From positions 1 to 64,000 of the forward strand of contig NZ_JARDUA010000007.1 in the NCBI RefSeq assembly GCF_029360645.1: a DNA stretch of 64,000 nt, read 5' to 3'. The notes below the pieces were generated by a model. That model was given only the letters and a program-made list of their open reading frames with translations, had not been told where the DNA came from and made no database searches. Below are positions 25,563-34,429 of the stretch, in pieces. Within the stretch, counting starts at the first letter, position 1, and every line of letters begins with the position of its first letter. The position numbers were made by a program, and so were the translations under genes. The stretch comes from Pontibacter litorisediminis (GTDB lineage Bacteria; Bacteroidota; Bacteroidia; Cytophagales; Hymenobacteraceae).

Positions 25563-26711
25563 ATGAAGACAACAAAGACCCAAACACTGGTGCGCCTCTT
25601 CCGGGCAACCGCGGCGATGCTAGCCCTATGGCTTATGGCAGACCAGGCCTGTGCACAGAAGTCCTCCGTCAGAACGGAGGCAGGCGATATAAAAGTAGAG
25701 ACACTGGCCCAAAACCTGGATCACCCGTGGGGTATGGCTTTTCTGCCGGACAGCCGGCTACTGGTTACAGAGCGGGCCGGCACGCTCCGCATACTTGACC
25801 AAAACAACAAGCTTTCCGAGCCGCTGAAGGGCACGCCTGAAGTGTTTACGCAGGGGCAGGGAGGGATGCTGGACGTGGCACTGGACCCGGACTTTCAGCA
25901 AAACAACCTTGTCTACCTTTCTTTCGCAGAGCCCGGGGATAACAACACCGCCTCCACGGCAGTTGGGCGGGGGCGGCTGGAAGGAAACGAGATCAAGGAC
26001 TTCAAGGTGATATTCCGGCAGGAGCCGAAGGTGGAGGGGCCTAACCACTTCGGCGGGCGCATTGTGTTCACGCCTGATGGGCACCTGGTCCTGACGTTGG
26101 GGGAGCGCTTCAAGTTTGACCCCGCCCAGGACCTCTCGAACCACTTGGGTACTATTGTGCGCCTAAACCCAGACGGCACTGTGCCGAAGGATAATCCCTT
26201 TGTGGGGAAGCAGGACGCAAGGGAAGAGATATGGTCGTACGGGCACCGCAACATCGAAAGCGCAGCCATAGACCCGGCCACGGGAAACCTTTGGATCGTT
26301 GAGATGGGGCCCATGGGTGGCGATGAGCTGAACCAGCCCCAAGCCGGCAAGAACTATGGGTGGCCGGTGGTAAGCTGGGGCGATAACTACGACGGCTCAA
26401 AAATCCCCAGGCCATCCACTCGTCCGGAGTTTGCCGACGCCGTCATCCACTGGACACCTACCATTTCTCCATCCGGAATGATTTTCTACACAGGTAGCAT
26501 GTATCCGAAATGGAAGGGAAGCGCGTTGATTGGCGGGCTGACCAGCTCAGGTATAGTGCGGGTGCAATTAAACGGCGGCAAGGCGGAGGAAGTGGAGCGT
26601 ATCCCGCTGACTGTGCGCGTGCGCGATGTGGAGCAGGCCCCAGACGGGTCTATCTACGTGCTGACGGATCAGGACAACGGTAAGATTCTGAAACTTAAGC
26701 TAATGAAATAA
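25563..26711 (+). CDS. PQQ-dependent sugar dehydrogenase (soluble GDH family)
   Basis: Periplasmic quinoprotein of 382 residues, six-bladed beta-propeller. Signal peptide ends at CAQ|K (about 31). Family stretches in order: LDHPWGMAFLPDSRLLVTERAGTLRI, FTQGQGGMLDVALDPDF, VEGPNHFGGRIVFTPDGHLVLTLGERF (His next to the active site), REEIWSYGHRNIESAAIDP, and EMGPMGGDELNQPQAGKNYGWP, which lines the PQQ/Ca site in known structures. It would oxidise aldose sugars; the exact sugar is not known. A single gene, with the tRNA terminator downstream shared. Confidence 0.92.
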   Translation: MKTTKTQTLVRLFRATAAMLALWLMADQACAQKSSVRTEAGDIKVETLAQNLDHPWGMAFLPDSRLLVTERAGTLRILDQNNKLSEPLKGTPEVFTQGQGGMLDVALDPDFQQNNLVYLSFAEPGDNNTASTAVGRGRLEGNEIKDFKVIFRQEPKVEGPNHFGGRIVFTPDGHLVLTLGERFKFDPAQDLSNHLGTIVRLNPDGTVPKDNPFVGKQDAREEIWSYGHRNIESAAIDPATGNLWIVEMGPMGGDELNQPQAGKNYGWPVVSWGDNYDGSKIPRPSTRPEFADAVIHWTPTISPSGMIFYTGSMYPKWKGSALIGGLTSSGIVRVQLNGGKAEEVERIPLTVRVRDVEQAPDGSIYVLTDQDNGKILKLKLMK

Positions 26712-26834
26712 GCCGCAGCCTGTCTTTTGTTGGGTAGGCATGTGCAAGAGCGCATGGTGATGAAATTGGTGACGGGCATCGTTGCGGCCATCCTAACGAT
26801 GAGCCACAGGCAAGTATGGGGCTGGTCGAAAATG

Positions 26835-26867
26835 AAAAAAGGCAACCGCTTTCGCAGTTGCCTTTTT
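26835..26867. terminator. Terminator downstream of tRNA-Ala
   Basis: Stem AAAAAAGGCAAC / GTTGCCTTTTT around CGCTTTCGCA. A-run and T-run on opposite sides allow bidirectional action: for the minus-strand tRNA and, less directly, for the sugar dehydrogenase gene. Confidence 0.85.
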
Positions 26868-26869
26868 AG

Positions 26870-26943
<74 letters not shown>

Positions 26944-27010
26944 GTTTGTGAGCACAAAAATAGCAGAAATATTTTAGATGCAAAACATCCCGCAAAAAAA
27001 TAAACAAAAG

Positions 27011-27039
27011 AAAAAGGGGCAGCTATTGCTGCCCCTTTT
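27011..27039 (-). terminator. Terminator after the first TonB receptor gene
   Basis: Stem AAAAGGGGCAGC / GCTGCCCCTTTT with loop TATT, 20 bp beyond the stop codon on the minus strand; the run of A on the plus strand gives the U-tract. Confidence 0.92.
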
Positions 27040-27060
27040 ATGGTTATGTACTCATACTTC

Positions 27061-30000
27061 TTAGTTGAAGATGTAGCGCAGACCAAGCTGGCCTTGCCAT
27101 CTTGAAGCAAACTGAGAAATATTGTAGCCTTTGCTGTTCGGGTTGAACGTGAAAGTCGGCTCACCTGTGTCCTTATCTCTTCCTGCATAACGCAGCAATT
27201 CGTTGGCGCTGTTATTCACGAAGTACTGGCGGCCCCAGTCTTTGTTGATCAGGTTACCTACGTTGAACACGTCGAAGGTGATTTGGAAGGTATGGGTTTT
27301 ACCATTTCCACCCTCCATATAGAAGTCCTGCAGCAAACGAAGGTCGAACTGATGTGTCCAAGGCATACGGGCGCCATGACGCTCGGTGTACTGGCCACGA
27401 CGTGAGCTCAGGTAGTCATCGCCGGCGATGAAGGCATCAAGGGCTGCCCACTGCTCATCCGGTGTAGCTGTAACTACTCCATTAGACTTCAGGTCAACAA
27501 GGTTGATTTCGCTGCGGTCGCGTGGCACGTACATCAAGTCGTTACCGCGGTTACCGTCGTTGTTCAGGTCCTGAGAGTACAGGTACGTGAACGGCAAGCC
27601 AGACTGGCCTTCGTAGAACAAGGACACAGACGTAGCAAAGTTGTTAGCATACTTGAACGTGTAACCTGTTGTTCCTACGATTCTGTGGCGTACATCGTAA
27701 CGGGAGTACTCCAGGGCAGGATCGTTCGGGTTGTTTACAATCTGGTTATACTCCCAGTTAGAAAGTGCTGTAGAGCTTGTGCCACTGTTAACATCTTTTG
27801 ACTTGCCATAAGTATAGGCAATCGATGAGTTCAGGCCGTTCGTGAAGTTCTTTCTCAACTGGCCGGTAATGCTGTAACGGTAGCCTTTGTTCGTGTTATC
27901 CAGCAGGATCACGTTAGTGTAATCACCGTTTATACGGCGAGCTGAAGTTGAAGAAGCATACACATCACGGTTATCCACACCTGGAAGCGTGCCCACTGGC
28001 TCTGTCAGGTTCAGGTTCTTGTAAACTACATCGTTCAGCGTCTTAGAGTAGATACCTTCTACTGTAGCCACAATCTCTCCCGGAAGGGTATAGTCAACTG
28101 CTAAGTTGCTTCTCCATACCTGTGGCAGTTTGAAGTCTTCAGAAACAACGTTCACTTCAACTGTTCTGTCTGATGCACCTGCGTTACGCTGGTCTTCTAC
28201 GTCAGTAACAAACTCTTTCGGGTTGTTTTGGAACACGGTGCCAAACACAGTACCAGTGTTCGTGAACTGGTTAGACAACCATACAAACGGAACACGTCCG
28301 GTGAAGATACCTGTACCACCACGCACCTGGAAAGAACGGTCTTCCGTAGGTGTGTAGTTGAAGCCAAAGCGCGGAGCCCACAGGATGTTGCCGCCTGGCG
28401 TACGGTCAGTTCTCAGGCCTGGGTAAAGAGCACCGAAATCGTTTTCGAATTTCTCGTTACGAGACGGGGTGTCCGGGAAAACTGGCAGGTCAGCACGTAA
28501 GCCTAGGGTCAGCTTCAGCTTCTCAGAGGCTGTAAACTCATCCTGCACGTAGAAGCCAAGCTGCATAGCGTTGAACTCGGCAGCAGGAAGAGAGTTGTTA
28601 GGATCCAGTGAGTAAGTAGCTTGTACGCGGCTGGCTTTGCCATTGTAGAAGTCTTCAAGGCTGTTGAAGTCCCAGCGGCCGTTCATGTTGTTGATGAACA
28701 GGTTGCGGAAGCTGAAGAACTCGTTGTGCGTACCAACTGTGAAGTTGTGGTTGCCAAACTGGTAAGTCAGGTTGTCAGTAATCTCGAAGATGTCCTGATC
28801 CAGTTCGTTGGCAGTTGAAGAACGCTGGGCGCCAAACTCAATCGTACCAACCGGGTCGTTGATGGTTACCTGCGGGAACATACCACCGGCAATATCACGG
28901 CTGTCTCTGATGCGAGAGTAACCCACGATCAGGTTGTTGGCGATGTTGTTGCCAAAGCGGCTGTTCAATTCTGCTACTGTGCTGTTGGTAACGCTTGTAA
29001 ACTGGTAAGCATTGTTTCCTAAACGCACGAAGTTGCGGCTTCTGGAGATGTTGTCGTCAAATGCGTCTACAAAGTTGTGACGGATGGTGAACTGGTGGTT
29101 GTCGTTGATGTTCCAGTCTAAGCGGGCGAAGATCTTGTTGCTCTCTGTCTTTCTGTCGATAGCTCCGAAGGATCCCACATCATAACCATAGGTGTCCATT
29201 ACATAGTCGGCAAGCTGCTGCACAGTGGCAGAAGGGATCTGCGACTCAGAAGAACCTGGCGCGAAGCGAACCGGCTCAGAGATGCGGGTTGCATCGTAGT
29301 TAACAAAGAAGAACAACTTATCACGCAGGATCGGGCCGCCAAGGCGAGCACCGTACTGGTAGTTTGTGAACTCGTCAGCCTTTACTCTTGGGCCTTCTAC
29401 AGCCTTACCAATAGTATTTTGGTTACGACCGAAAGTATAAACAGAGCCGGAGAAATCATTTGTACCGGAACGTGTTACGGCATTGATACCGCCACCGGTA
29501 AAGTTACCCATCTTAACGTCGTAAGGGGCAACCACTACCTGAATCTCCTGAATCGCATCAAGGGAGATAGGCTGCGTACCAGCTGAACCACCAGGTGTTC
29601 CGCTGCCGGAAAGACCGAATACGTCGTTGTTTACAGCTCCGTCAATGGTGATGTTGTTGTAACGGTTGTTTGAACCACCAATTGAGTTGCCAGAAGCCTG
29701 TGGTGTAAGGCGGGTGAAGTCCTGCAGGCTTCTGCTCAGCGTAGGCAGGTTTTCGATCTGCTCACGTGAAACGTTTGTGGCAGCACCAGTACGGTCTTGG
29801 TTGAAAACATCGTCTCTTTGGCCAACAACCTGTACTTCTCCGAGCTGGCGGTTGTCTTCAGATAATGTGAAATCAACACGGGCAGTCTGGCCTAGGTTCA
29901 GCATTACGCCGTCAATTCTACGCTCTTGGTAGCCAACATAAGATGTTCTTACCGTGTATGGGCCACCAACACGCATGTTTTGGATGGTGAAGTTACCGTC

Positions 30001-30195
30001 AGTGTTTGTGCCGGCAACGTACTGGGTGTTTGTTGGAGTGTGTACTGCAATCACCGTTGCGCCCGGTAATGCCGTACCACTCTGGTCTTTTACGATTCCG
30101 CTAATCGCGGCAGTGGTAGTTCCTTGTCCCCAGCTGTACTGTACAGTTAGTACCATGGCCAGGAAGAGACATAGTGCACTATAAAGGTTTTTCAT
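27061..30195 (-). CDS. TonB-dependent receptor, Oar-like, with carboxypeptidase-like N-domain (paralog 1)
   Basis: Outer-membrane transporter of 1044 residues (start at 30195 giving MKNLYSALCLFLAMVLTVQYSWG, a signal peptide). A CarboxypepD_reg-like domain (about 27-110: GIVKDQSGTALPGATVIAV...MRVGGPYTVRTSYVGYQ) is followed by the plug (DRTGAATNVSREQIENLPTLSRSLQDFTRLTP...NNRYNNITIDGAVNNDVFGL) and a ~750-residue barrel ending GQLGLRYIFN. The VRLGGPIxxDKLFFFVN motif is characteristic of Oar-like proteins. Ligand unknown. Its nearest relative is the next gene upstream, paralog 2. Confidence 0.9.
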   Translation of the reverse strand: MKNLYSALCLFLAMVLTVQYSWGQGTTTAAISGIVKDQSGTALPGATVIAVHTPTNTQYVAGTNTDGNFTIQNMRVGGPYTVRTSYVGYQERRIDGVMLNLGQTARVDFTLSEDNRQLGEVQVVGQRDDVFNQDRTGAATNVSREQIENLPTLSRSLQDFTRLTPQASGNSIGGSNNRYNNITIDGAVNNDVFGLSGSGTPGGSAGTQPISLDAIQEIQVVVAPYDVKMGNFTGGGINAVTRSGTNDFSGSVYTFGRNQNTIGKAVEGPRVKADEFTNYQYGARLGGPILRDKLFFFVNYDATRISEPVRFAPGSSESQIPSATVQQLADYVMDTYGYDVGSFGAIDRKTESNKIFARLDWNINDNHQFTIRHNFVDAFDDNISRSRNFVRLGNNAYQFTSVTNSTVAELNSRFGNNIANNLIVGYSRIRDSRDIAGGMFPQVTINDPVGTIEFGAQRSSTANELDQDIFEITDNLTYQFGNHNFTVGTHNEFFSFRNLFINNMNGRWDFNSLEDFYNGKASRVQATYSLDPNNSLPAAEFNAMQLGFYVQDEFTASEKLKLTLGLRADLPVFPDTPSRNEKFENDFGALYPGLRTDRTPGGNILWAPRFGFNYTPTEDRSFQVRGGTGIFTGRVPFVWLSNQFTNTGTVFGTVFQNNPKEFVTDVEDQRNAGASDRTVEVNVVSEDFKLPQVWRSNLAVDYTLPGEIVATVEGIYSKTLNDVVYKNLNLTEPVGTLPGVDNRDVYASSTSARRINGDYTNVILLDNTNKGYRYSITGQLRKNFTNGLNSSIAYTYGKSKDVNSGTSSTALSNWEYNQIVNNPNDPALEYSRYDVRHRIVGTTGYTFKYANNFATSVSLFYEGQSGLPFTYLYSQDLNNDGNRGNDLMYVPRDRSEINLVDLKSNGVVTATPDEQWAALDAFIAGDDYLSSRRGQYTERHGARMPWTHQFDLRLLQDFYMEGGNGKTHTFQITFDVFNVGNLINKDWGRQYFVNNSANELLRYAGRDKDTGEPTFTFNPNSKGYNISQFASRWQGQLGLRYIFN

Positions 30196-30220
30196 AAAAA
30201 GGTTGATTGATTTTTGCCCG

Positions 30221-30228
30221 CAAAGGTA
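30221..30228 (-). promoter_or_regulatory. Bacteroidota -7 element for TonB receptor 1
   Basis: TACCTTTG on the minus strand, exact TAnnTTTG, 26 bp upstream of the ATG. A TTTG lies 15 bp upstream of it, closer than the usual -33 spacing. Confidence 0.55.
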
Positions 30229-30353
30229 AGCCTTAACAGATGACAAATCCCAACAATGATGTTAACTTAGTATTAAAAAAAGACAGAACCTGCGAATAGC
30301 TATGCCAGACGCAAGATCTGAATAGCCTGTGTTGTAACGCTCGTCTTTAAACT

Positions 30354-30377
30354 AAAAAAGGCGGGAGTTATCCCGCC
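30354..30377 (-). terminator. Terminator after TonB receptor 2
   Basis: Stem GGCGGGA / TCCCGCC, loop GTTA; on the minus strand it is followed by TTTTTT. Lies 26 bp past the stop codon. Confidence 0.9.
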
Positions 30378-30402
30378 TTCATATATAGTGTTGTAGCTAT
30401 AG

Positions 30403-33400
30403 TTAATTAAAGATATACCTCAATCCCAGCTGCCCCCTCCAGCGGGAAGCAAAGTCGTTCACAAAGTATGGGTCGCCGTCTGTCAGGCCCCTGCCGGTGT
30501 AGTTAAAGCGGGGCGTGTTGGTGCCAGGCTCGTAGCCCACAAAGTCTATCAGTTGAAAAGCGTTAAAAGTGGCTGTATACTGCCTGCCCCAGTCTTTGTT
30601 GAGCAGGTTCGTGAAGTTGAACACGTCAAACGTAATCTGCAGCCGGTGCACATTGTCAGCCTGGTAAAGCTTAAACTCTTGTGTTAACCTCAGGTCGATC
30701 TGGTTCGTCCAGGGAAGGCGGTCGCCGTTCCGCTCAGCATACTCACCCCTTCTGTCGCGCAGGTAGTCGTTGCTTGAGATAAAGGCATCCAGTGCAGCCC
30801 ACTGCTCCGCAGGCGTTAAGGAGCCCGGCACCACTTCACCGGAGCGATCGGTAATCGGCACCAGGTTGATCTCTGCGGCGTCCCGCGGAATGTAGACAAG
30901 GTCGTTGGTCCTGCCCGCGTCGTTATTTACGTCTCCGTTATAAATGTAGGAGAGCGGCAAGCCGGATTGTCCGTTATAGAAAACGGAGAGGATGGTGGAG
31001 GCAAAGCCCAGGTACTCCTTTCCGTACGTAAGGCTGGCCACCACCCTGGAGCGGATGTCATTATCCGCAAAAGCGGCCTCCACATTGTTGAGGCCGTACA
31101 CCTGGTTCACGTTTATCCAGTTGGAGCGGGCCTGGCTGGAGTTGCCGGGGTTCACATCCTTGGCACGGGAATAGGTATAGGCCACCGACCCGGAAAGGCC
31201 CATTTCATAGGTTTTCTGCACCTGCCCCGTTATACTATAGGCATAGCCTTCGTCGGTGTTGGTTAGGTAAATAATGTCCTGGAAATTATTGCCTGGCACC
31301 CTGCCAAAAACCGGGCGGTTATCCGCGCCGGCAAGGGTGCCGGTCTCTTCCAGGTTCAGGTTCTGGTAATAAATGTTGTTAAGGTTTTTGGAGTAGATGC
31401 CTTCCAGGGTGGCAATAAAGTCACCGGGCAACCGCTGGTCTATGGCGGCGTTTGCACGAAACAGCTGCGGGAACTTAAAGTCAGGGTCGGTGATGTTGAT
31501 CTCAGCTGTTCTATCCGAAAGGCCGAAAGTCGTGGCTGTAGGCTGCGCGGCCGGATCTGCCACAAAGCGCACATCCTCCAGCGTAGGGTTGCCCGTGGTG
31601 AGCGATAAGCTGCCCAGCAGCTGACCGGTGTTAGTATACTGGTTGGCTATCCACACAAACGGTACACGGCCGGTAAACACACCGGCTCCGCCCCGCACCT
31701 GGGTATTGCCGTTGTCAAACACGTCCCAGTTTACCCCAAGCCTTGGCGACAGCATGAACTGGGAGCCCGGCGTCTTATCTGTCGCCAAGCCGCGGTCGGC
31801 AAAGGCCTGGTTAAATTCCTCGTTCACGGCCGGGTCGTCATTAAAGGTCGGGATGTCCAGCCTCAGGCCCAGTGTTATTTTCAGGTTGTTTAGTGCGGCA
31901 TACTCATCCTGTGCATAAAAGCCTAGTTGGTAGGCAGAAAACTCGGCCCCTTGCTGGCGCACATCTGTCCTGGAGTAGTTTCGGAAGAAGGCGGATGGAG
32001 CCTCCTCTGCCGGGGTGCCAATCGCCTCGAAGGCCTCTATGGAGTTGTACTCATACGCGCCGAACTCCTGCCGGATGAAAAGGTTGAACGTTTTATAGAA
32101 CTCGTTATGCGTGCCCAGGGTAATAGTGTGCTTGCCTCTAAAGATGTTGAAGTTGTCGGTGATGGTGAGTACATCCTGGTCTAGCTGGTTCTGCACAGAG
32201 AACGGCTCGCTACCGAAGGATATGGTTCTGCCGCCGGAGAGCCGCAATGTTACGCTCGGGAAGGGGTCGCCTATAATGTCGCGGTCATCGCGCACGCGCG
32301 TATAGCCAAGTATAAACTCGTTGGCGTACTCACTTCCGAACTGGCTCCTGAGCTGCAACACGCTGGAGTTGGTCGTGCTGGGGAAGTACTCCGCGTTGTT
32401 CGAGAAGCGCAGGGCGTTTGGGGTGCGGCTGTTGTCGCGGTTTTCGCCGTACACATAGCTGTGGCGCAGTGTAAATTGGTGGTTGTTGGCGATGTTCCAG
32501 TCCAGGCGGGCAAATAGCTTGTCGCTCTTCGTTTCATCCTCTATGCTTCTGAAGCTGCCCGGGTCGTAGCCCAGGCGGTTGGCCGCTGCCGCCACCCGTT
32601 CGGCTTCCTCTACGGTGAAGTTAGACGAAGGCGTGCCAGGCTCGAACAGGAGCGGTTGGTTACGGTTTGTCTTCTCTCCGTTCACAAAGAAGAAAAGCTT
32701 ATCCTTGATGATGGGGCCGCCCACGCGGACCCCTACCTGATAGTCGGTATAGTCTGGCAGGCGGGTTCGCTCATCATCGGGGCTTTTGCCTACCAGCTGT
32801 TCGTTGTTCCAGAAATAGTAGGCCGACCCGGTGAACCGGTTGGAGCCACTGCGGGTGATGGCATTGATACCCCCGCCGGTAAACCCGCTCTGGCGCACAT
32901 CAAACGGGGCAATCACCACCTGTATAGCCTCAATGGCATCCAAGGAAATGGGTTGCACGCCTGTTTGCCCGCCGTTCGTGCCAGAGGAGGAGAGGCCGAA
33001 CACATCATTGTTCACCGTTCCGTCGATAGAGAAGTTGTTGAAGCGGTTGTTCTGGCCGGCAAAGGAAATGCCTTGGCCGGAGGTGGAGGCCTGCGGCGTA
33101 ATGCGTGTAAAGTCGTTTAGGCTGCGCGATATGGTGGGCAGCGACTGAATCTGTTCGGTGGATACGTTGGTGGCCGCGCCCGTCCTGTCGGAGTTGATCA
33201 CCTTGTCCTGCGTGGCCGTTACCTCCACCTCGCCCAGAGTGGTGGTGCTTTCGGAGAGGGTCAGGTCGAGGCGGTAATTCTGGCCCAGCGTCAGGTTAAT
33301 GTTCTCCACCACCTGCTCCTGGTAGCCGATATAAGACGTGCGGACGGTATAGGGGCCTCCCACCCGCATATTTTGGAAGTTATAGCGTCCCTCCGCGTTT

Positions 33401-33588
33401 GTGTTGGCTATGTACTGCGTATTGGTAGGAACGTGAACAGCAATAACCGTGGCCCCTGGTAGCGCCGTCCCGCTCTGGTCTTGCACCACCCCGTTCATGG
33501 CGGCAGTAGTGGTACCCTGAGCCCATGCACATTGAGCCTGAAGAATGGCGATAGCACACAGGAGTAAATAACTGTAGAAAAGTTTCAT
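30403..33588 (-). CDS. TonB-dependent receptor, Oar-like (paralog 2)
   Basis: 1061 residues with signal peptide MKLFYSYLLLCAIAILQAQCAWA. Same domain order as paralog 1 and near-identical landmarks: QGTTTAAMNGVVQDQSGTALPGATVIAVH, NMRVGGPYTVRTSYIGYQ, DRTGAATNVSTEQIQSLPTISRSLNDFTRITPQAS, and the barrel end RWRGQLGLRYIFN. The two genes are in tandem with separate terminators, so they probably arose by duplication and may take different ligands. No partner SusD-type lipoprotein is present. Confidence 0.9.
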   Translation of the reverse strand: MKLFYSYLLLCAIAILQAQCAWAQGTTTAAMNGVVQDQSGTALPGATVIAVHVPTNTQYIANTNAEGRYNFQNMRVGGPYTVRTSYIGYQEQVVENINLTLGQNYRLDLTLSESTTTLGEVEVTATQDKVINSDRTGAATNVSTEQIQSLPTISRSLNDFTRITPQASTSGQGISFAGQNNRFNNFSIDGTVNNDVFGLSSSGTNGGQTGVQPISLDAIEAIQVVIAPFDVRQSGFTGGGINAITRSGSNRFTGSAYYFWNNEQLVGKSPDDERTRLPDYTDYQVGVRVGGPIIKDKLFFFVNGEKTNRNQPLLFEPGTPSSNFTVEEAERVAAAANRLGYDPGSFRSIEDETKSDKLFARLDWNIANNHQFTLRHSYVYGENRDNSRTPNALRFSNNAEYFPSTTNSSVLQLRSQFGSEYANEFILGYTRVRDDRDIIGDPFPSVTLRLSGGRTISFGSEPFSVQNQLDQDVLTITDNFNIFRGKHTITLGTHNEFYKTFNLFIRQEFGAYEYNSIEAFEAIGTPAEEAPSAFFRNYSRTDVRQQGAEFSAYQLGFYAQDEYAALNNLKITLGLRLDIPTFNDDPAVNEEFNQAFADRGLATDKTPGSQFMLSPRLGVNWDVFDNGNTQVRGGAGVFTGRVPFVWIANQYTNTGQLLGSLSLTTGNPTLEDVRFVADPAAQPTATTFGLSDRTAEINITDPDFKFPQLFRANAAIDQRLPGDFIATLEGIYSKNLNNIYYQNLNLEETGTLAGADNRPVFGRVPGNNFQDIIYLTNTDEGYAYSITGQVQKTYEMGLSGSVAYTYSRAKDVNPGNSSQARSNWINVNQVYGLNNVEAAFADNDIRSRVVASLTYGKEYLGFASTILSVFYNGQSGLPLSYIYNGDVNNDAGRTNDLVYIPRDAAEINLVPITDRSGEVVPGSLTPAEQWAALDAFISSNDYLRDRRGEYAERNGDRLPWTNQIDLRLTQEFKLYQADNVHRLQITFDVFNFTNLLNKDWGRQYTATFNAFQLIDFVGYEPGTNTPRFNYTGRGLTDGDPYFVNDFASRWRGQLGLRYIFN

Positions 33589-33724
33589 GAGACTTAATAA
33601 CTAATTGAACAACAAATGTTTACTTTAGCTATTAAGTACGTGGATTATGCTGTTTTTAATGTTAAATTAGTATACAAAATAATAATAGTTATATAGTGTG
33701 GTGTTTATATAACACAGGATATGG

Positions 33725-34354
33725 CTAGAAAACAGGCGGCCGAACAGCCTTGATGAAGATCTTCTGGTAATGAGCTGAGTAGAGGTTGTTCTCGATAACG
33801 CCCAGAGAGGTGGAGGCGTGGATAAAGCGGACATCATCAGCGCCGTTGACCTCCGTAACCATACCCACATGCGTGATGTTGCGCTTGCTGGACCCGAAGA
33901 ACACCAGGTCCCCCTCGCGCAGGTCTTTAGGCTTTACTTCGGAGCCATAGCGGCTCTGCTCCTCTGAGGTGCGGGGCAGGGCCACATCTATACTTTGGAA
34001 TGAGGTGCAGAGCAGGCCGGAGCAGTCCATGCCTACACGGGTGGTGCCGCCCCAGCGGTAAGGAACGCCTGTAAAGGAGCGCGCTGTTTCAATGACGGTG
34101 GCCACGTCTCTGTCGAGGTTGCGGTTAGGCACACGCGTGCGGCTGGTGCGGTCCTTGGAGGTGCCGCGAACACCGCCGGCATACTGGTCGCCGCGTCGCT
34201 TTGCTTTTTTGCTGGCGCGTTTCTCAGCGGCAATCTCGCGGGCAGACTTGTACTCCTCGCCGCGCTTGCTAAAGGTAGGGCCCGACGTCTGGCAGGAGGC
34301 CAGCAACAGCAAACAAAAGATAAAAAGGGCAGAAGTAGTAAAAAGTGTTTTCAA
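33725..34354 (-). CDS. NlpC/P60 lipoprotein, probable D,L-endopeptidase
   Basis: Peptidoglycan hydrolase cutting stem peptides. I place the start at the TTG at 34354, giving a 209-residue protein that begins MKTLFTTSALFIFCLLLLASC with lipobox LASC (Cys21); an ATG further upstream would give an unlikely N-terminus and overlap the divergent gene. A basic, low-complexity linker (SKRGEEYKSAREIAAEKRASKKAKRRG) precedes the NlpC/P60 domain with Cys111 in GMDCSG, His162 in THVGMVT and a third His179 in FIHAS. Confidence 0.88.
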   Translation of the reverse strand: MKTLFTTSALFIFCLLLLASCQTSGPTFSKRGEEYKSAREIAAEKRASKKAKRRGDQYAGGVRGTSKDRTSRTRVPNRNLDRDVATVIETARSFTGVPYRWGGTTRVGMDCSGLLCTSFQSIDVALPRTSEEQSRYGSEVKPKDLREGDLVFFGSSKRNITHVGMVTEVNGADDVRFIHASTSLGVIENNLYSAHYQKIFIKAVRPPVF

Positions 34355-34429
34355 AGCGTATTTTAGCGATCCAAGTGTAACATCATATATCCGACTGGCT
34401 AAATTAAGGATTAGTCCAGCTTTATTAAA

